Assembly (NCBI GenBank): GCA_030686995.1
Contig: CM060693.1
Location: 118,881,228-118,945,227 of the forward strand
Direction: 5' to 3'
Length of the DNA stretch: 64,000 nucleotides
Source of the DNA: Artemisia argyi
Taxonomy: Eukaryota > Streptophyta > Magnoliopsida > Asterales > Asteraceae
The position numbers and the translations under genes are program-made. The notes beneath the pieces were generated by a model. That model saw only the letters and a program-made list of their open reading frames with translations, searched no databases and was not told where the DNA came from. Positions 25,433 through 37,013 of this stretch are shown piece after piece (the stretch's first letter is position 1; the number at the start of each line of letters is the position of its first letter).

Positions 25433-26379
25433 CTTGCGCGAGAGGAGTCTTCTGGCGCGTCGCAGCCTTTGGTGAATGCGACCCCAGTCCAGACGGTGCC
25501 TGCGCCGGTAGTGCTGACACTTGAAATTGCGCGCGCTGGTCGTCCACGAGTGCTGGTATTCTCAAATTGGACACGGACTCTGAGGAGGAGCGTCAGGGTG
25601 TGAAGCGCAAGGCTGTTGTTGATGATGGGGAAGGGACCTCCAAGCGTAGACGTCATATCATTAGTGTGGACGAGTCCACAGACGAGGAGACATCATTGTC
25701 TATTGCTGCACAGAAGAATGCTCAGACTTCTCCCTTTATGTAAGTAAGCTGAGTATTTATATTTATACGTGTTTTTTGCGCAGAGCCATTCCCTAACTTT
25801 GTTTATGTTTGCTTGTAGTGACGACGCTGCAGGGGGTGATGCATCGTCCGTGGGGGGGGGGGGGGGGGGGTCAGTGCCACCTCAGGCGGCTCAAACTCAT
25901 GTGGAGGTGCCGGTGAGAGTTGATGAGGGGATGTCTGCGTAACAGCTGATGGAGGAGTTGGGAGCTGTTGCTGAGCGTCATGCTGAGTTGGTTACTCAGC
26001 TGAAGGCGCGGTATGTTGGAGAAGGTAGCAGTCTCGCTCAGAAGGATGAGGAGATTGCCTTGCTCAGGGCGTAGTTAGCTGATGCAGGAGCAGAGGTGGA
26101 GTCTACCACTGCGCATGCTAGGAAGGTTGCTGATGAGAAGGTGTCCTTGATGGCTGAGCTGAAGCACGAGCGCGGGGAGATGCATCAGTTCAAGTCTAAC
26201 TTATCTTGGGGTTTAAAGTACCTTGAAGAGAAGAAGGCCGAGCACTTCGGCCATATTAATGAACTTCGCGCGCAAGTGGAGAATGCTCTGAAGGTGCAGG
26301 AGGGCAAGCTGCGCAAGCTAAGTATAGAGTACGATGAGGAGTTATATACTCATCTCATGTCTACGATTGCTGAGCGCAG
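25433..26379 (+). pseudogene. Tat antisense extra gene, rest of exon 2 and exon 3
   Basis: Resumes in phase after the Athila insertion. A one-base frameshift lies near 25555-25570; beyond it an acidic and basic segment (LDTDSEEERQGVKRK) is legible. Intron 2 is 25740-25818 (gtaagt ... ttgtag) and restores a continuous frame. Exon 3 contains a run of 19 G (25852-25870) and a long charged coiled-coil region (EELGAVAERHAELVTQLKAR ... LMAELKHERGEMHQ). Stops at 25940-25942 and 26072-26074 are in frame. Exon 3 ends at a donor (ag|gtatgt) at 26379. Coiled coils after the conserved domain are usual in this family. Confidence 0.65.
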
Positions 26380-26467
26380 GTATGTGTTGTCTATTCTGAA
26401 ATTTTTATTTACTATTTGTATTAATGCTCCTTTTTACTTTCTAACGCATCCGTTGTTGCTTGTGTAG

Positions 26468-27143
26468 GTGGTTGATCAGCCATGGTTTGCGCCTAGCTGC
26501 TATGGGCACATTGGAGTCCCAGGAGGTCGTAGAGGCCTTTGGGAAGGTCGTGGAGTGCGTTGTGGCACGCGGCAAGGCCCAGGCTGTGGAGGAGCTGTAT
26601 GAAAGCAAGATGCTGACCATGCCACCTGCAGAGGTTCCTGGGTATAGCGCGGATGCTTTTGATGAGCTAGTGATGGCCATGGAGAATATGAAGGTCTTCG
26701 ACTTACCTCAGATTGCCCGCTTGGAGCGTGATCAGGACTATCCTATTAGCGTGATCATGCAGGGCCTAACTCTGGCCAAGCACATTACTAAGGATGCAGA
26801 GGCGCACCCTGACTTCTTTTTGAAGCCAGACGAATCGCAGCTGATGGTGCCTGTTTTTGCCCGCCCTCGCCACATGCTTAATCCTTTCGCTCTTGAGAAG
26901 GAGATATCGTTGAAGAAGTGCCTAGAGGCACATGAGACAAGAGCTGCTCGTAAGAAGGGCGTGAAGGGAAAGGCCATCCTATGTGGTGTTGGCGCAACCC
27001 ATCTTCCCAGGTCTGATGGGATCCCTGTTAGCGTACCAACGGTGTCTCAAGAAGACAGCAGCCTGTTAAGAAGGCTAAGTGAGGCTGGGGAGTTGGCATC
27101 CACAACTAGTAGTTCAAGTCACAGGCGTGCTCATAGCATTTAG
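26468..27143 (+). pseudogene. Tat antisense extra gene, exon 4
   Basis: Follows an 88-base GT-AG intron (26380-26467). It reads WLISHGLRLAAMGTLES and onward for about 225 codons to a stop at 27141-27143. This exon is open throughout and contains the alpha-helical C-terminal domain usual for these genes. The last 50 bases before Copia-2 (27144-27193) are AT-rich 3' flank. The whole four-exon gene is broken by the Athila insertion, one frameshift and two stops. Confidence 0.65.
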
Positions 27144-27193
27144 ATGTGTATTTTTGTAATTATAACTTGTATAAACTCGTAGTTCTTACTAAT

Positions 27194-27601
27194 TGTTAGC
27201 ATTGAAATTTATATTAAAAAGTGATGGTCATTCTCATTTATTGTAACGTTGTAATGTATCGTAGTTTTTGTTATAAGAATAGTCAATGGGCCTTGGTCTT
27301 GGTAAGCTAATATGTTAAGTGATATATTATGTAAGCCTTTAATATGAAATGTAATCCAAGCCCAAGCCCAAGCCCATGGAAAGCCTCTTAAGGTATCATG
27401 TTAAGAACTATATAAACACCTCAAAGGCTCATTTGAGGTGTGTGCTTGTGTGTGTAGTGTGTGTGTTTATTAATAAAAGCTTTCTATTTCATCTCTTATT
27501 TCTCTCTAGTTTTAACGCCACTTATATATCATCAAGTCACCATCTTTCCTTCTTATAAGCTTCTATTGTTGTGATAAAGTTGATATATCTAAGGTCCTAC
27601 A
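27194..27601 (+). repeat. 5' LTR of Copia-2
   Basis: TGTTAGCATTG to GTCCTACA, 408 bp. The TATA box (TATATAAA) is at 27409-27416. A TGTG-rich stretch follows it. It is nearly identical to 45411-45818. Confidence 0.95.
27409..27416 (+). promoter_or_regulatory. TATA box of the Copia-2 LTR
   Basis: TATATAAA in the 5' LTR, repeated at 45626-45633 in the 3' LTR. About 185 bases remain to the LTR end, giving a plausible R-U5. Confidence 0.65.
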
Positions 27602-27603
27602 AG

Positions 27604-27615
27604 TGGTATCAGAGC
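27604..27615 (+). other. Primer binding site, initiator Met-tRNA type (Copia-2)
   Basis: TGGTATCAGAGC two bases after the LTR end. Confidence 0.92.
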
Positions 27616-27852
27616 CTCACAATGATTTAGGAGTGTTTTTATCACGTTTTTTGTTAAAAAGTTACACTTTTCATTCATTTTGTGTACTTTTTCTTCAAAA
27701 AGTTTTGATTTTTACAAGTTTTAGTGCTAAAGTTGTTGTTTTTATTGAAGTTTTAGTGATTCTAAGTGTTTTGGGTAAGATTTGATCAAAAGAAACAAGT
27801 GGAGAAAGTGTTTTTGGTTGAAAAAATCGGATTTTTAGCTGTTTGGGACATC

Positions 27853-28401
27853 TTACGCGTAAGTTTTCGTATTCTAGTACTGTTTACGCGTGAGTTTTGG
27901 CTTAAAACCCTCTTTCTACGCGTAAAACAGCTTCCTACGCTTAAGTTTAAGCAGAAAAACCTTTTTCTACGCATAAGATTGGAATCCTACTCATAAGGTG
28001 TGATCCTACGCATAACTTCCTACGCTAAAGTCTGTTTCTACGCAAAAGTCTGAATCCTACGCATAAGGTGAACTTCTACGCAAAAGATCCTACGCATAAG
28101 TTTTCTTCAACGATCAGATATTACTCAGTACTTCCCTGACTTGGATAAGTTTGTGGAATACTTCTACACGGGATATCTTTCAAGCTTGGATAAGTTTGAG
28201 AGATCAATTTGGTTGAAAAAACCTTACGCGTAACATTCTTACGCATAAACTTTAAGTTTACGCGTAAAATCAAAGTCTACGCATAAACACACTGTTTACG
28301 CATAACCTTAGATCTTACGCATAACTTAAAGGTTACACATAACATCTTACGCGTAAGATTATTCACTGTTTACGCATAAGTTCAGGATTTTACGCGTAAG
28401 T
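27853..28401 (+). repeat. Array of about 20 TACGC(G/A)TAA motifs in the Copia-2 leader
   Basis: Between the primer site and gag the sequence repeats TTACGCGTAA, a perfect palindrome, and variants such as TACGCATAAG and TACGCAAAAG. There are two blocks, about 27853-28100 and 28223-28401, with units 15-25 bases apart and irregular filler. The region is non-coding and would lie in the RNA leader. No RNA or protein function is known to me for it. Confidence 0.85.
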
Positions 28402-28611
28402 TTTTGACTTTTGACAACAAAACTTCAAACGGCCATAACTTTTGAACCGTAACTCCGTTTTCGACGAATCAGCTGTCAAAACGACCGTCAGACCGAGAAG
28501 AAGGACACGTTGAATTTTTCACCATCCAAACTTGCATCAACTTACACTAAACACAACTCCTATTTCGTTGGAACGATCCAAGAATCAACTTTATCAATAT
28601 ACACTTCATCA

Positions 28612-31600
28612 ATGGCTACTCAGCAAGATATTCATGCAGCCGATGCGGAAAACCGACCTCCAATGCTTGAAAAAGGTGGATATCTCCCATGGACAAGCCG
28701 AATGCTTCGTTACATCAAAACAAAGCCTGATGGTAAATTAATGATCAACTCCATTACAAATGGTCCATTCAAGCCACGACAAGTTCAAATTGAATGTAAT
28801 CCAAATACAACACCTCCTACTCAACCATTCATGCGTGAACAAACAGAAGCAGATTACATAGAGGAAGGCAAGAAGCAGATCGCCGCTGATGATATGGCAA
28901 TACATTTAATCCAACTTGGATTACCACGGGAGATCTTTGCTGCGGTCGACAGCTGTGAAACTGCTTATGCTATGTGGGAACGTGTTAGAAGGATATGTCA
29001 TGGAACAGAGATTGGACAACAAGACGTTGAGAATAAACTTCTTACTGAATGGGAGAACTTTACATCCACTAAAGGTGAACAGATTGAATCTTACTACACA
29101 AGGTTTTGCACTTTGATGAATGAGTTAATCAGAAACAAGTTGACACCTCGAACAATTGCAACAAACATCAAATTCATCAATAACCTTCCAGAAGAATGGG
29201 GTCATTATGTTACAATTGTGAATCAAAAAAAGGATTTACATAAGGTGAATTATGATCAACTCTATGATTTTCTGAAACAAAACCAAGCTGAGGCTAATGA
29301 AGTAAGGAAAGAAAGATTGGCAAAGAATCATGATCCTCTTGCATTAATTGCTACTACACCAACACCGCTACCAGTGAACACACAACAATCATCATCATCT
29401 TCCACTCACAACTACTTGCAACCATCATACATTCAACAACCAACACCGGTCTACCAACAACAGTTCTACCCACAGCAACAACAACATGTTATTCCACAAC
29501 AGCAATACCAACAATTCCAAGAACCAGAATTCACTGAAAATGATGAAGCTACTGCAGCATTGACCAAAGCGTTTGCTTTTCTGACAAAGGCATTCCAAGG
29601 ACGTTATTCTACACCAACAAACAACAACCAAAGGATTTCATCGAACACTCGCAACAAGCAGATTGCTCAGCCGAGTTTCAATATGGGCAACGGAGGCCAA
29701 ATGGTTGGAGTTTATGGGAATTAGCAAGGATATGCTACTGGAATTAACATGGGGAATCGAAATATGTTGAATGCAGGGACTCAGAATGCAGGAAATCAGT
29801 ATGGTCAGTATGCAGAGAATCAGATGGGTCAGTTTGTTGGAAATCAGAGGGGTCAGAATGTTGGTAATCAGGCAATGGGTAATCAGAATAGAAATGTTGC
29901 AGCTCCAGTAGTTGGGAATTTGGGAAATGTGAATCAGGGTAATCTGGTAAAGTGTTTCAACTGTCAGGGTGTAGGTCATATGGCAAGGAACTGTCCTACT
30001 AAGCCGAACAAGAAAGACACAGCGTATTTGCAGAAAGCATTACTGTTGGCACAAAAGAATGAGGCAGGGTTTCAGTTGAACGCAGAGGAGAATGATTTTA
30101 TGGCTCTTATGGATGACATGGAAGATAGAGAGGATATCGATGCGAACTGCATATTTATGGCGAATCTTCAGGAAGCTAAGTATGACACGGATTCTAACAC
30201 ACTTCCTGTTTATGACACCAATGCACCATCTGAGGTATCATACTTCAACACATGTCACAATAATGATATTTTTGATATGTCTCCTCATGAGGAACAACAT
30301 TCTGAGAAGCTAGCACCCACTTATGATACATACCTGGACACGCCAAGTAGTAGCAATACTCCTTCAGCAACTCCAGATGTGAATCATAATGGAGGCTTCG
30401 TTTCACAGCATGCTGAGAATGATGAGGAAACACGTGCTTTGTTTGAATCATTATTGAATAATTGTCGTAGTGAAATTGAGAATATGAAAAAGGTCAATCG
30501 CGATGTTAAGGCCGCGAATGTTAAATTGACCGCTGAGCTTGAGAGTTACAAAGAAAACGTTAAAGCTTTTGAATTTCATAACAAAAGATTGTCTGAATTA
30601 GAAACTGGTTATCAAAATTCCGTTTCAAGGGAAAAACAATTGCAACTCAAGTTTGAAACACTTGATGTTAATTCTTTCAAGAAGATAAAAGCTTTAAACG
30701 CGAAAATTTCTGATTTGCAAAACCAACTTTCTAAACAAAAATCAGCTTATACCAATCTTGAAAAAGAAAGGGATGAGTTGAAAAAGGAATTTGCAAAGAA
30801 AGAAGACAAACTTTTGGCCGAAATCGTAGAGTCAGAACACATGATTGCACATCTAGAAGAATTAGTGGTTAAGTCGGGTCAGTCAAGTCAAACAATGAAA
30901 ATGATTTCAAATCAAACTAATCCGATTTACCATTCGAAACATAAAATGGCTCTTGGAAACAACACCCCTTGTAATCTCAAGAAAGCTCAGCAAGAACAGA
31001 ATGTTTTGTACAATGATAATGTTATTTACACCAAACATGATCCTCCCGTCGTTCGGGATTCTGTGCAAACGATAGAACATGTCGAAGAGAGCATAAATAA
31101 AATGAAACAAAAGGATTTGAAACCCATTGATTACAACAAATTGAACAAACTTTTGGGAATTACTTTTGTTCCACAAAAAGAACCATCTGTGTTTTCCATA
31201 AAACGACCATTCTCAAAAATGTTTTCTAAGAAAGTAATTGCTTCCAAATCTCTTTCAAAAATAGAACAAATGTCTTCTAACAACACTTTTAATACAAGTG
31301 AGGCTAGAGAAATTCTGGATGACGTTAAAAAGAGAATTCAAGAACTTCAAAATATTGTTGCTTCTAAAACTACAATCAATATTAACAACTGGCATTCCAG
31401 TTTTCATATTGAGCAGAAAAAAGTTTTTGAAAACGAAATTACCATCCCACTGAATAACATCAGTGCGAGGGTAATTCATTTTGAACAAGCTTTCTTAAAA
31501 GAAACGGCCGACTCTGTCAAGGACCACAAATCCCTGGGAAACGAAGCTAATGATACTCGTGAAAACATGAATGTTTTGGAAAACCTAAATGATTCTCTCT

Positions 31601-32828
31601 TCGAAGCTGTTATGACCACTGACATTATGTCCATCATTTTACAAACATATTCTGTTCAAGATGATGAAAGACTAAGAGCTGAGACCTCCGCAATTGTTTC
31701 AAAATATGAAAATGCTCTTATAAAGCTTGAAAAAGAAAATGTATCATATTTTAAACAACTTGATCGAAAAAAGGAAGAATGCAAGTATGACAAATTGTCG
31801 TATGAGCGTGCCTTAAAGAACATGAAAGAGCAAAATGATCTTTTGAGGGCTCAGCTTGAAAGTCAAAAAGGAAAGGGTGAGGAAACCAAGTTTGCAAAAC
31901 CATTGACTTCAGAGAAACCAAATGTTTCAAACACGATTCAAAAACCAAAAATGTCAATTTCACGGTTTGCTCCAAAAGTCGATGAGAAAAAGGATTTGAC
32001 AAAACCAGTCACTCCAACACCCTTGCCAAAGAAAAGTGAAAATGTAAAGATTGTTGATAAAGGAAAAGCGTTTGTCGAAACACCAAAAGTGATATCACCT
32101 GGCCTTTTTAGGATTAGTCCCACTAATGCGTCTGCCTCCACTTCTAAGACAAATGCGTGCAAAAAGGATAATTCTAAAGAGTCTAGTGATGCCAAAATGG
32201 ACAACAATATAAATCCTAATGCGTGTGCCTTACCTTCTACAGGATTAGAAAGCACCTCTAGGAGCAGCAGACTAAAGCCTAGGAGCAATACAAGGAACAA
32301 TAGAGTCTCGTCTGCCTCTACGAGTAGTAGCAAGAATAAAGTTGAAGAAGTAGAAGAACACCCTAGGAATTTATCGCGTTGTAATAAGAAACATGATTCA
32401 TCTAAATGTAATGTCGAAAGTACTGGTTCTAATGCATGTAATGACTGTGTTTGTTTAATATGCAAGAAATGTTTAATTAATGATGTTCATGATGAATGTG
32501 TTTCTAAGAATGTGAATGTTAGGCCTGAACAGAAGAATGTTCCAAAAAGACCTAGTGCTAGATCTAGATCTATAGAAAGATTAGTTGCACGCTTTAGGTC
32601 TACCACTATTAGTCGAATGCCTAGGAACTACCTTAAGTTTTGTATGTGGATTCCGACGGGTAGAGAGTTCACTCTTCAGAACGGCAAATTAGAAATAGCT
32701 CAAGCTAAACAAGTAGCAACTGTCTATGAGTGTGATTTAGATTTTACTCCTAACCCCATGGAACCAAATTCAAAACGGTTTCCAAGTACAAACTCTTCTA
32801 TTCTTGGCAGGTTATCAAAATATGTCTT
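28612..32828 (+). pseudogene. gag: Copia-2 gag, extra long, with coiled coils
   Basis: The ATG at 28612 opens MATQQDIHAADAENRPP. The parts are a UBN2-type gag core (about 28660-29320), a Gln-rich stretch, a stop at 29722-29724, then a Gly/Asn/Gln-rich segment and one CCHC knuckle CFNCQGVGHMARNC (about 29952-29993). After it come some 950 codons of acidic, coiled-coil (about 30430-30880 and 31690-31860) and Lys/Ser-rich sequence before the protease. Two Cys-pairs (CNDCVCLICKKC, about 32440) resemble an extra zinc site. The frame ends in a one-base shift near 32825. The spacer between knuckle and protease is much longer than in classical Copia elements. Confidence 0.85.
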
Positions 32829-35800
32829 TGGATCGTCGACTCGGGTTGCTCCAAGCACATGACCGGGAATTTAAAGCTGCTGATCAATTTCATCTGGAAA
32901 TTCATGGGAACTGTATGCTTTGGAAATGATCATGTAGCAGCTATTCAGGGTTATGGAGATCTTCAGTTTGGGAATTTTTTAATCACTCGAGTTTACTACG
33001 TCGAAGGGTTGGGACACAACTTGTTTTCAGTCGGGCAGTTTTGTGATGCTGATTTAGAAGTTGCATTCAGAAGAAACACGGTTTTTATAAGAAATTTGGT
33101 TGGTGATGATCTCTTAACTGGTAATCGTGGTACAAACTTGTATGGTATCGACATCAACCAAGTGGCTTCTACATCACCAATTTGTCTTATGACAACGGCA
33201 ACCGAAACTAAGTCCTGGCTGTGGCATAGAAGATTATCCCATCTCAATTTCGACACCATCAACAAGTTAGCCAAAGACAACATCGTCACCGGACTTCCTA
33301 AGTTCAAATACACCAAGGAACACCTTTGTCCATCATGCGAACAAGGAAAAAGCAAAAGAGCATCATATAAACCCAAAACCATACATAGTTTGGAAGCAAG
33401 GTTACATATGTTGCACATGGACTTATGTGGCCCAATGAGAGTTGAAAGCATTAATGGGAAGAAGTATATTCTTGTTATTGTTGATGATTATTCAAGATAT
33501 ACTTGGGTAAAGTTTCTGAGGTCAAAAGACGAAGCACCAGGTACCATCATCACCTTTCTGAAGCGTATCCAAGTTCTACTTCAAGCTCCAGTAAGGATTG
33601 TAAGAACAGATCATGGCACAGACTTTACTAATCAGGAGTTAAGAACCTACTTTGAAGATGTTGGAATCACACACCAAACATCAGTTGTTAGAACTCCACA
33701 GCAGAATGGGGTAGTTGAAAGAAGAAACCGAACTCTTGTGGAAGCTGCTCGCACAATGCTAATTTATTCTAGTGCACCACTATTCTTATGGGCTGATGCT
33801 GTTGCCACTGCTTGTTTCACTCAGAACCGATCCCTAGTAAATCCAAGATTCAATAAAACCCCATATGAGCTAGTGAACAACCGTAAACCTGACATCTCTT
33901 ACCTTCATGTATTTGGCGCTTTGTGCTATCCGACAAATGATAGAGAAGATCTAGGAAAGTTAAAAGCTAAGGGTGATATTGGAATCTTCATTGGATATTC
34001 AGAAAACTCGAGGGCATTCAGGGTGTATAATAGAAGAACGAAAAGGATAATGGAGACGATGAATGTGAAGTTTGACGAGATTTCACAGATGGCTTCTGAG
34101 AGATACGCTCTAGAACCCACGCTTAATCCGATGGCTTCTAATCAAAACGGATTAGGACCCGCACCAAACCAGCAGACTTCTGGACACATCAGTTCAGGAC
34201 TCGTGCCTCAAGGAGCTCAGTCAACAAACACGGATAAACCTTCAGAACAAGAACTGGAAAATTTCTTTGAGTTAATGTTTGATGAATACTATGGTGGAAC
34301 TTCGACAAATGCATCTCATCAACATTCCGCTGCACCCGCTCACAACCATCAACCACCACCACCACCACTGGATGCATCTACAACAATTGAAGCTGAAGCA
34401 CCAACAACCTCAACATCATCTACATCTACTCAAGCCACTCCAGTACTTGAAACTGAATTACCAAGAGTTGATGAGCAAAATCAAAACACTAATTTTGAAG
34501 AAGAACCTACAAATAATTCAAACGATGTTGCGTTAGAAGAAGAAGAAGAAGAAGTATTTGAAAACCCGTTTGCAACAGACTCTGCTGAATCTTCTTCTAG
34601 GTTACAAGAACCATCTAACACACATTCGTTACACCCGAGGTACCCTTCTACGTTTCAATGGACAAAAGACCATCCAATAGAACATGTTATTGGTGAAACT
34701 TCAAAGCCAGTTCAGACAAGGAGACAACTTGCCACTGATCTCGAATTGTGCATTTACATTTGCTCAATCAGCCTCAAAGAACCAAAGAACATTTGGGAAG
34801 CAATGGCAGAATACCCTTGGATAGAAGCGATGCAGGATGAAATTCTTCAATACGATTTACATGACAGTTGGGAACTTGTTGAACGACCACTTGATATACG
34901 TGTTCTTGATCTCAAGTGGTTGTGGAAGAACAAACTTGATGAGGAAATGACTGTTATTCACAACAAAGCTCGTCTCGTCGCTAAAGGTTATCCACAAGAA
35001 GAAGGGATAGATTTTGAGGAATCATTCGCGCCTGTAGCTAGACTTGAAGCAATCCGGATTTTCTTAGCCTATGCCGCTCAAAAAAACATCACAGTCTATC
35101 AGATGGATATTAAGACTGCTTTCTTGAATGGAACTCTGAAAGAAGAAGTGTATGTGAGTCAGCCAGAGGGATTCATCGACAAAGATCATCCAGACTACGT
35201 CTACAAGCTTAAGAAAGCAATTTATGGTTTAAAACAAGCTCCAAGAGTGTGGTATGACGAACTATCATCTTTCTTGCTCAAAAATAATTTCACAAAAGGA
35301 ACAGTTGATGACACCTTGTTTATCAAAAAATTCAAAGATGACATTTTGATCGTTCAAATTTACGTGTTCGACATTATTTTTGGATCAACCAATCCTAACC
35401 ATTCAAAACATTTTGAAAATCTCATGAAAAGTAAATTTGAAATGTCCATGATGGGGGAACTAAAATTCTTTCTTGGTTTACAAATACATCAATCCCCTCG
35501 TGGTATTTAAATCAATCAAGCTAAATATACAATAGAGATTTTGAAAAAACATGGAATGGAAAACTGTGATTCTGTTGGTACACCAATGGTCACTTCACCA
35601 AAAATAGGTGCTGATTTGTTTGGAAAACCCATCGATCCGAAAAAATATCGGAGCATGATTGGTTCTCTCATGTACCTAACTGCAAGCCGACCCGATATTC
35701 AATTTGCTGTTTGTTTGTTAGCACGGTTTCAGGCAAAGCCTACTGAACTTCACCTCAAAGAGGTTAAACGGATCTTTCGGTATCTACGAAGCACCATTAA

Positions 35801-36338
35801 CATGGGACTTTGGTATCCGAAGGATTCGGGGTTTAATCTAACAGCATTTTCAGATGCAGACCATGCCGGTGATCAAGTTACAGCAAAGAGTACATTAGGT
35901 GGAGCACAATTTTTGGGTGAAAAGCTAGTAAGCTGGTCGTCAAAGAAACATGATTGTACTGCACTTTCAACCGCCGAAGCCGAGTATGTGTCTTTATCTG
36001 CGTGTTGTGCCCAAGTTCTTTGGATGCGGACACAGCTCACAGATTATGGCTTTACTTTTGACAGAATACCTATGTATTGTGACTCAAAAAGTGCCATAGC
36101 CATCTCGTGCAATCCCGTACACCACTCTAAGACGAAGCATATCAAAGTCCGCTACCATTTCATCAAAGAACACGTGGAAGAGGGTACTGTTGAATTATTT
36201 TTTGTTAAGACTGATTACCAACTCGCCGATCTATTTACTAAAGCCCTTCCAAAAGAACGGTTTGACTATTTAGTTCGACGAATTGGCATGCGAAGCCTAA
36301 CTCCTGAGGAGCTAGAACGTCTTCTCGAATCTTCTTGA
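32829..36338 (+). pseudogene. pol: Copia-2 pol: protease, integrase, reverse transcriptase, RNase H
   Basis: In the new frame it begins at the protease ([13 protein letters not shown], catalytic DSG). Integrase follows: [12 protein letters not shown] ... CPSCEQGK zinc region; core Asp in HMDLCGP, Asp in VRTDHGTDF, Glu in [11 protein letters not shown]. After a Pro/Thr/Glu-rich linker comes the reverse transcriptase ([32 protein letters not shown]). Its active site reads YVFD instead of YVDD (about 35363), which should abolish activity. A stop at 35508-35510 follows. RNase H is present (AFSDADHAGD, TALSTAEAEYVSLS, YCDSKSAIAIS). It ends at 36338. Confidence 0.92.
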
Positions 36339-37013
36339 AAAATATTTTCAAAATCGCTTCGCTGTAAATATTCTTGAAAAAACAAAATACAAAATTTGAA
36401 AAACAACAAAAATAAAATTTTCAAAAAATACAAAAACAATATAAAATAAAAATCCAAAAATATTCTTCTCACGACATGTCTCTCGTATAAATCAATATTC
36501 TGTACGTTTCTAGAAATGTCATTCAACAATGATACGGATATGTACAGATGCTTGAGCGGGAGTTCTTTTAAATGTTTTTCTAAAACATGTCGTTACTCAA
36601 AAATTTTCTTCACAATGGTTTTCGTATACTTCAGTAGGAAACCCGGACCCTAATGATGACTTCTGATTATTTTCAAATCAAGGACTCGTACGTTCAATGA
36701 CGAAATCTTTTTCAACAAGTTCGAGTCTAAACAAACGAAAAAGACTTCAAACAAAAACTCGTTTTTCAAAATACAACTCTTGAGCACTTTTTCAAGATTG
36801 TTCAAAAGATTTCTCAAAATCTTTCAAATGAGTGCTCAAGATAACTCCCTCCAAACCATTAATTGATTTTAAAATATGCTATCATTAAGGGGGAGTACAA
36901 AAACAAAAATGTTCCGTATTCATGCAAAATAAAATCTGTCTTACTCTCCAAAAAGCTTTTTTACTCAGTTGATATCAAAAATATCACAATATGCTATTTT
37001 TGAGGGGGAGAAG
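36339..37013 (+). other. Copia-2 3' non-coding region before NA-1
   Basis: No gene. Contains two internal purine tracts, aagggggagt near 36886 and gagggggag at 37002-37010, each preceded by an atatgctat phrase. They resemble the functional tract at 45400. NA-1 inserted directly after the second one. Confidence 0.7.

Noticed and set aside
25852..25870. Run of 19 G as a G-quadruplex site
   Set aside because: A single homopolymer inside a dead exon. Long G runs also occur at 13302, 24640 and 55229, and their lengths may be sequencing artefacts.
31938..32465. Minus-strand frame of 175 codons opposite Copia-2 gag
   Set aside because: It is the shadow of the Lys/Ser-rich gag frame, giving Leu/Phe-rich nonsense.
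32820..32862. Programmed frameshift between Copia-2 gag and pol
   Set aside because: No slippery heptamer or following structure is evident, Copia elements usually use one frame, and other lesions exist nearby, so a random indel is simpler.
34500..34560. GAAGAAGAA run as a regulatory repeat
   Set aside because: It simply encodes a Glu-rich linker in Copia-2 pol.
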